NCBI GenBank assembly: GCA_943788645.1
Contig: CALSRC010000013.1
Span: forward strand, 17,931 to 81,930
Direction of reading: 5' to 3'
DNA length: 64,000 nucleotides
Origin: UA16 sp002292325
Lineage (GTDB): Bacteria; Bacteroidota; Bacteroidia; Flavobacteriales_D; Sanyastnellaceae
Part shown: positions 59,098-64,000 of the stretch, one piece after another
How positions within the stretch are numbered: position 1 is the first letter of the stretch
How the letters are laid out: every line of letters begins with the position of its first letter
Program-made: the position numbers and the translations under genes
The notes under the pieces: generated by a model
Databases searched by the model: none
Told to the model about the DNA's origin: nothing
The model's input: the letters and a program-made list of their open reading frames with translations, nothing else

Positions 59098-61950
59098 TCA
59101 GCGGTTTTTTCGATGGTTAAATTCATAAATCAAGCTACCATAGAGCATCCGACCGACAGCTGGGCCGCCGTACGCTTCGATGTGGATGTTTCGCAGCAAG
59201 TTTGAGCCGCCAAGTTTGACCGTCAAATTCAAAGGTTCGATGATGGCATTCACTTGAGCATCCAGCAAATCGTATTCCGGCACATTGCCTGTGAATTGAG
59301 GCGAGCCCTCAAACACGAATGACTGTACCCATTTGTAATTGACGCCAAATCCCCAAGTTGACTTGCCTTTGAGCTTAAAATCTCGACCTGTTATCCCCAA
59401 ATTATACTTGAACCTTGGCGTGTTGAATGCCGGTATGATGGGATCATCCTCGTCCGTTTTGACCAACTCATTCCAACTGCCGTTGGCTGACAACATCACC
59501 TGATTATCCACGTAGTAATTGATGCCCAATGAAGCTCCTTGTGTTTGAACCTCGCTCAAGGAATTCGCGGCATAGCGGTAAACATCAACTGCACGGGGTG
59601 ATTGTTCATCACCGATGAACAAAGCATCCAATCCAATATTGTAACCGATGAAGTCCTGGTAAACGCTGAAATAGTACCCCCCATCGACGTAAACTTTCTC
59701 ACCAAGCGTGGTTCGGTAACCGATTTCAAAAGTTCGCACCCGTTCCGGACGAATGGGGTCAATGTCAAAATAAACCAGCGTATCGCGATTCAAGCTATAC
59801 TGACCCGAGGATGCATCGGCACTGTTTCGAAAGTCAATAAAGCTGCCAATGGTGATCAAATCAGTCGCCCCTTCCAAATTTCCAACAAGTGTCGCCGGAC
59901 CCACATCCAAATACAGGTACTGATCAGCGAGCGTAGGATTGCGCAGGGCCGAACTAAAACTCATGCGGAGATAATCCTGCTCCCTGGGACTGTAAACGAG
60001 TGATGCCGCTGGAGAGTAAACCCAGTTAAAATTTTGGTTCTTGTCTGCTCGCAACGTTCCTGTCGCGATGAGACGGTCCTCCATAAACCGACGTTTCACT
60101 CCCGTGTAGAAGCCCACTTCCTGATTTACGATGCGCTCCTCTGTCGTATCGCTGAAAATCGTTCCATCGCTCCACGGGGTGTAGCGGCGGTAATTGGCGC
60201 CCACTCGGATCTCCTCTAATCCCTGCGGCTCAAAAATGTACTCTCCGTGTGCATGGGTCAAACTCGACTGGTCAAAAAAGCGTGTTCCGCCTTCTCCTTC
60301 ATTGTTTTTGGCCGAAATCAGTTCATTGAAATTCTGCTCAAACTCCGGAGTTCCAGGAGCCCAGTATCCCAATGGATTTTCGGCGACGTCGCCTAAGCCG
60401 GCATATCCAGCGTTGGCCCACGCTTCCACTTGCGAGTGCCAAATAGACAAAGAATCACCATAAGAATTGTACCACGCTGGAATGGCTCCTTCTTCGTATC
60501 CATAAATCGGAAATCCAAATTCCGGATCGACGCCCGTTTGGACGAGATCTGGCCAAGTTTCGTTGATTCCCGGCACAATGCTATCGACCCAGTACCGGTA
60601 ATACACTTTGGAATACTGGTAATCCGATCGCGTTCTCTCTTGAAGCTTCAAGGCCGTGGCGTAGGGATCATAGGAATTACCGGCATCCTCGCTCGTGCGA
60701 TAGGCCCGTACAAACCACTTGCCGCTTTTGCGCAATTCCAGTTTGTGCTGATAGAATTCAATGTCGCGCAAGCTGAATCGGTTGTCTCCCTGGTAAACCG
60801 TCGTGCCAAAGCCGGAATTAAATCCGTAAACCAGCTCGGGGCTTTCGTAGGTTTCTTTTGGCTTGAGGCGCCAATGAAGCGCTGTGCTCACCTTCAGGTT
60901 TTCGGTGTTGTAATCGACCAGATCGATTTCCTTGTATCCTGTGCGGAAAAAATTCCCGAGGCCGCGGGAATTGCTGCTGCCATCGCCGGAATAATCAAAC
61001 ACGGGCTTGTATTCGTCCCCGTAAATGTTGACCGCATCAAACCGACCAGGGTTGGAGACATCTACTTGAGCCCCATCAACAGGACCGTAGTTGGCTGCTT
61101 CCCAATCGTAGGCGGAAAGGCGGAAAGCGTTGAGCTTGAATCCCAATACCGGATTCCCATCCTCGTCACTGATGTAGTCGGCGTACCGCACCGCCAACTC
61201 ATTTAATTCCCTTTCTCCTACTTTAATCGACGCATTCACACCGGGAAATTGAAACGGTGATTTCGTTTCCATCGAGATGACTCCATTGAAGGCACCCGGT
61301 CCGTAAAAAGCCGAACTCGCACCAGCCACAATGTCCACACTCTTCACGTCCAAATCAGAGGCGCCTAGAAAATTCCCCAATGAAAAATTTAGCCCAGGAC
61401 TTTGGTTATCAATCCCATCGATCAGTTGCAAGGAGCGGACAGGAGAAGTCGAGTTGAATCCCCTCGTATTGATGATTTTAAATCCAAGACTAGCCGAGGT
61501 GACATCCACACCTTTGAGGTTTCCGAGCCCTTCATAAAAAGATCCACTTGGCGCCTCCTTGATGGCGATGACATCCATGGATTCAACCGTGAGAGGCGCC
61601 TGCTTCTGCTTTTGGCTTATTCGATCACCAACGACCTCTGCTGCTTCGATCAAAATTTGATCCGGTGCCAACTTGATCGTAAGCTTTTCATCCATTCCTT
61701 GCACTGTGACACGCTTCATGCTGTAACCGATGAAGCTAACTTGAAGCTGCAACGGGAATTGTGTGACGGGCAACAAGAACTTCCCATCAAAATCAGTTGT
61801 CACTCCCGTCGTTGTGCCTTCAATGATCACGTTTGCCGAAAAAATAGGGTCTCCCAATTCGGCATCAATGACCCGACCACGAAGCATTTGTTGTGCATCA
61901 AGTGAACCACAAAACGCCGTCAAGAGCAAAAGAAAAAACCACTTATTCAT
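59098..61950 (-). CDS. TonB-dependent outer-membrane receptor with N-terminal CarboxypepD_reg-like domain
   Basis: A 950-residue protein. It has a signal peptide (about 1-19), a carboxypeptidase-regulatory-like beta domain (about 22-105, RGRVIDAELGDPIFSANVIIEG), a plug domain (about 115-230 with NTRGFNSTSPVRSLQLIDGIDN and VDIVAGASSAFYGPGAFNG) and a beta barrel to the end. Such receptors import large substrates with TonB-ExbBD energy. No SusD-like partner, sigma/anti-sigma pair or catabolic gene is adjacent, so the substrate cannot be inferred. The in-frame start at 62010 adds 20 residues before the signal peptide and is rejected. Confidence 0.9.
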   Translation of the reverse strand: MNKWFFLLLLTAFCGSLDAQQMLRGRVIDAELGDPIFSANVIIEGTTTGVTTDFDGKFLLPVTQFPLQLQVSFIGYSMKRVTVQGMDEKLTIKLAPDQILIEAAEVVGDRISQKQKQAPLTVESMDVIAIKEAPSGSFYEGLGNLKGVDVTSASLGFKIINTRGFNSTSPVRSLQLIDGIDNQSPGLNFSLGNFLGASDLDVKSVDIVAGASSAFYGPGAFNGVISMETKSPFQFPGVNASIKVGERELNELAVRYADYISDEDGNPVLGFKLNAFRLSAYDWEAANYGPVDGAQVDVSNPGRFDAVNIYGDEYKPVFDYSGDGSSNSRGLGNFFRTGYKEIDLVDYNTENLKVSTALHWRLKPKETYESPELVYGFNSGFGTTVYQGDNRFSLRDIEFYQHKLELRKSGKWFVRAYRTSEDAGNSYDPYATALKLQERTRSDYQYSKVYYRYWVDSIVPGINETWPDLVQTGVDPEFGFPIYGYEEGAIPAWYNSYGDSLSIWHSQVEAWANAGYAGLGDVAENPLGYWAPGTPEFEQNFNELISAKNNEGEGGTRFFDQSSLTHAHGEYIFEPQGLEEIRVGANYRRYTPWSDGTIFSDTTEERIVNQEVGFYTGVKRRFMEDRLIATGTLRADKNQNFNWVYSPAASLVYSPREQDYLRMSFSSALRNPTLADQYLYLDVGPATLVGNLEGATDLITIGSFIDFRNSADASSGQYSLNRDTLVYFDIDPIRPERVRTFEIGYRTTLGEKVYVDGGYYFSVYQDFIGYNIGLDALFIGDEQSPRAVDVYRYAANSLSEVQTQGASLGINYYVDNQVMLSANGSWNELVKTDEDDPIIPAFNTPRFKYNLGITGRDFKLKGKSTWGFGVNYKWVQSFVFEGSPQFTGNVPEYDLLDAQVNAIIEPLNLTVKLGGSNLLRNIHIEAYGGPAVGRMLYGSLIYEFNHRKNR

Positions 61951-62041
61951 CAGAACAAATTTGATTGAGGAGTGAATTAACGGAAAAATCACGCAAAGAC
62001 TCTTGAACAAAGTGCTTTTTTGTTACCAACACCCTCTCCTC

Positions 62042-62257
62042 TCAGCCTATGGTAATTCTCACTTGGTGATCTATCTCCACTGCATCACCCGCCCTGAGCT
62101 TGCGTCGTTTGCGTGACTCCACCTCTCCGTTCACGGCAATAAATCCATCGGCAACCATCATTTTGGCCTCGCCGCCTGTCGCGGCATATCCTGTTGCTTT
62201 CAACAACTGGAGCAAATCGATGAACTCAGATTTCAAATCGAACGATTCTTCTTGCAT
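62042..62257 (-). CDS. S4-domain RNA-binding protein (YbcJ-like)
   Basis: A 71-residue protein made of a single S4 domain: IDLLQLLKATGYAATGGEAK, then MMVADGFIAVNGEVESRKRRKL and GDAVEIDHQV. It resembles E. coli YbcJ and is expected to bind RNA, probably ribosome-related; no direct function is established. It begins 1 bp after the stop of the E1 dehydrogenase gene and is likely cotranscribed with it. Confidence 0.87.
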   Translation of the reverse strand: MQEESFDLKSEFIDLLQLLKATGYAATGGEAKMMVADGFIAVNGEVESRKRRKLRAGDAVEIDHQVRITIG

Positions 62258-62258
62258 G

Positions 62259-64000
62259 TTATAGAGGAAAACGGTCCGGATTCGATTCGTTCATCATCGC
62301 ATAGATCGCCTCGTAAATATCATCCACACTCGGTTTTGAATAATAATCTCCATCCGACCCGTAAGGGGGCAGATGTGCCTGTGCTGTGAGGGTTTTAGGA
62401 GCTGCATCCAAATGCTTCCAACCGCCTTGGCGATTCAAAACGTCCTCCAAAATGTAGGCGCTCGCTCCCCCGGGAACGTCCTCATCGACCACCAGCAATC
62501 GGTTGGTCTTAGCAAGCGAAGCGCCAACAACGGATGTGCGATCCAAAGGCAACAACGTTTGCAAATCCACCAGTTCGACTTGCACGCCTTTTTCAGCCAA
62601 CCGTTCGGCAGCACGAGCAGCCAAGTTGAATGTGGAGCCGTACGAAACAATGGTTGCATCCGTCCCAGTCCGCACCACCTCGGCAATTCCCAACGGCACT
62701 GTGAAATCGCCCAAGTTCTGAGGCAAACGCTCCTTGGAACGATAGCCGTTCAAACATTCGATAACCAGTGCCGGTTCCTCTGCCTGCATCAACGAATTGT
62801 ACATTCCTGCAGCTTGGGTCATATTCCGAGGGACGCAGACATACATGCCGCGTAATGCGTGCACAATTGTTTCCCATAGGCGATCCGCTGTGCCAATTCC
62901 CTCAAGTCGATGCCCGCGCGTCCTGACGATAATGGGGGCTTTTTGCCCACCTGCAGAGCGGTAGCGCACTGTAGCGGCATCGTCTCTCAAAATCTGCAAG
63001 GCATAAAATAGATAGTCGAGGTATTGAATTTCCGCTATGGGACGAAAGCCGCGCATCGCTAGGCAATTCCCTGACCCGCAATGGTGCACTCACGGATCCC
63101 CGTATCTGCCACACGCAATGCACCGAACCTCTCTTGCATTCCCTCCATCGATTGGTTAACGCCTCCAATCTTTCCCGTATCCTCCCCGAAGGTCACCAAC
63201 TCGGGATGACGCTCAAATAATGCTTCAAAATTCTTTTGCAACACCAATCGGCCGTCGACCCATTCGTCCTCGCCATAGTCTGGCGCGACCGCGGCCACAT
63301 TCAAAACTGAGTCATCCCCCTCGCTGTATAGATGTTGGCTGTACCGCGTTTGGTTTTCCAGCACCATTCGGTCAGAAAACTTTTGCAGCGCAGCGCGCTC
63401 TATGGAGCTTTGGCCAGCATAACGAGCCAAAACAGATCGAGCGGCCCCATGGATTTCAGCACGACCCGGAAAGACCCCTTCTTGCAAACGTTCTATTTCT
63501 GGGGCGCTGGCATCCAATGAACGAATCGTTTGTATGACCTCTTCCACCTCCTGATCAAATTCCTTTCTGAAGTCAGCCCAAGCTGTTTTTTGCTCGTTTC
63601 GGACTTCCTTTTTCGTCTCTTTTCTAATGGCCGCAAGCTCCTCTGACGTCGCGGCCCCCTCCAAAACCAAGAATTTACCAAATTGCTCAATGCAATCAAA
63701 CTCAGCAGCCCAAGCCATGCGCTCGGGTGATTTGTACCGCTCATGAGAACCGGAAGTGCTGTGGCCTTGCGGTTGAGTCACCTCCTCTACATGGACCAAA
63801 ACGGGAACATGCTCGGTCCGACAACGGTATGCCGCCGCCTCGTAGGTCGCAATGAGGTTCGGATAATCCCACCCCTTGACCTTCATAATCACCAGCCCAT
63901 TGGTATGGTCCTCTTTTTCCATCCCACTCAAAGCTTGGGAGATGGAGCCTTTGGTGGTTTGAAATTCTTTTGGAACACTGATGCCATATCCGTCATCCCA
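62259..64000 (-). pseudogene. Fused alpha/beta 2-oxoacid dehydrogenase E1 (5' end outside window), with an apparent -1 frameshift
   Basis: The window's right edge cuts the gene; the frame is open from 64000 (WDDGYGISVPKEF) downwards. The alpha-subunit end (VTQPQGHSTSGSHERYK) passes into the beta subunit with TFGEDTGKIGGV, then RECTIAGQGIA and a premature TAG. One frame over, the beta subunit continues AMRGFRPIAEIQYLDYL to a proper end with VVDEDVPGGASAYI. Adding one C to the CC at about 63062-63063 restores GQGIALAMRGFRPIAEI, as in the family. It decarboxylates branched-chain or other 2-oxoacids in a dehydrogenase complex. The interruption in a core enzyme makes a sequence error quite possible. 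The S4 gene follows after 1 bp. Confidence 0.8.

Noticed and set aside
59098..61950. SusC/SusD polysaccharide-utilisation locus
   Set aside because: No SusD-like lipoprotein, glycoside hydrolase or sigma/anti-sigma pair accompanies the receptor.
1..64000. tRNA, rRNA, CRISPR arrays, insertion sequences, integrases, toxin-antitoxin or restriction systems
   Set aside because: Looked for on both strands; no cloverleaf, spaced repeat array, transposase or defence gene was seen.

Overview
The window looks like a chromosomal segment of a member of the Bacteroidota, most likely a marine Flavobacteriales lineage. The evidence is type IX secretion (T9SS) sorting domains, cysteine-rich GC(T/N/M)D...DDGSC repeats, a TonB-dependent receptor, DUF3822, DUF2007, DUF1573, a Lacal_2735-type small protein, a fused alpha/beta 2-oxoacid dehydrogenase E1, and promoter boxes of the Bacteroidota type TAnnTTTG. 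Shine-Dalgarno sequences are essentially absent. Nearly all of it is housekeeping DNA. I see no tRNA, rRNA, CRISPR array, insertion sequence, integrase or prophage.

Layout. 1-1961 (-): 3' part of lptD. 1960-9282 (+): amidase, MCE/MlaD-type protein, two Fe-S proteins, fabG and a VWA membrane protein, then an SPFH protein to 10191. 10290-11865 (-): rpmB and cinA. 11950-17874 (-): a T9SS-secreted Asp-box protein, then psd, cdsA, DUF2007, ftsH and rsfS, the last five chained by 4-bp overlaps. 17.9-20.5 kb: birA, an SRPBCC protein, pyrE, NUDIX. 20528-24610 (-): a redoxin-like protein, coaD, rsmD, DUF3822 and a membrane protein. 24.7-32.8 kb: RecD-like helicase, ndk, rocD, a cystathionine-beta-synthase-like enzyme, an FtsX/LolE permease, a NamZ-type muramidase and a lipoprotein. 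32.9-40.3 kb: pdeM, aconitase, a MacB-like permease, a redoxin lipoprotein and a frameshifted T9SS cargo. 40.6-45.6 kb: capA-like, ppx, ppk1, peroxiredoxin. 45.6-51.6 kb (-): a probable light-response and photorepair block (DASH cryptochrome, Fe-S photolyase, hydrolase, flavin reductase, SDR). 51.6-64 kb (-): valS, a DUF1573 protein, a 1316-residue surface protein with two tandem alpha/beta-hydrolase folds, a TonB-dependent receptor, an S4 protein and the E1 of a 2-oxoacid dehydrogenase running off the right edge.

How it works together. Much of the segment serves the envelope: LPS export (lptD), peptidoglycan turnover (amidase, NamZ), lipid transport and synthesis (MCE protein, fabG, cdsA, psd), membrane proteolysis (ftsH, SPFH) and secreted proteins. 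Polyphosphate metabolism, peroxide removal and photorepair form a stress block.

Most notable observations: (a) nine genes carry a TAnnTTYG promoter box only 3-6 nt before the start codon, implying widespread leaderless transcription; (b) lptD and the amidase are head-to-head with start codons sharing two bases and each promoter box inside the other gene; (c) the 1316-residue protein has two hydrolase copies that both lack the nucleophile serine; (d) eight apparent single-base indels, five of them inside the DASH cryptochrome, break otherwise recognisable genes and may be sequence errors or decay.
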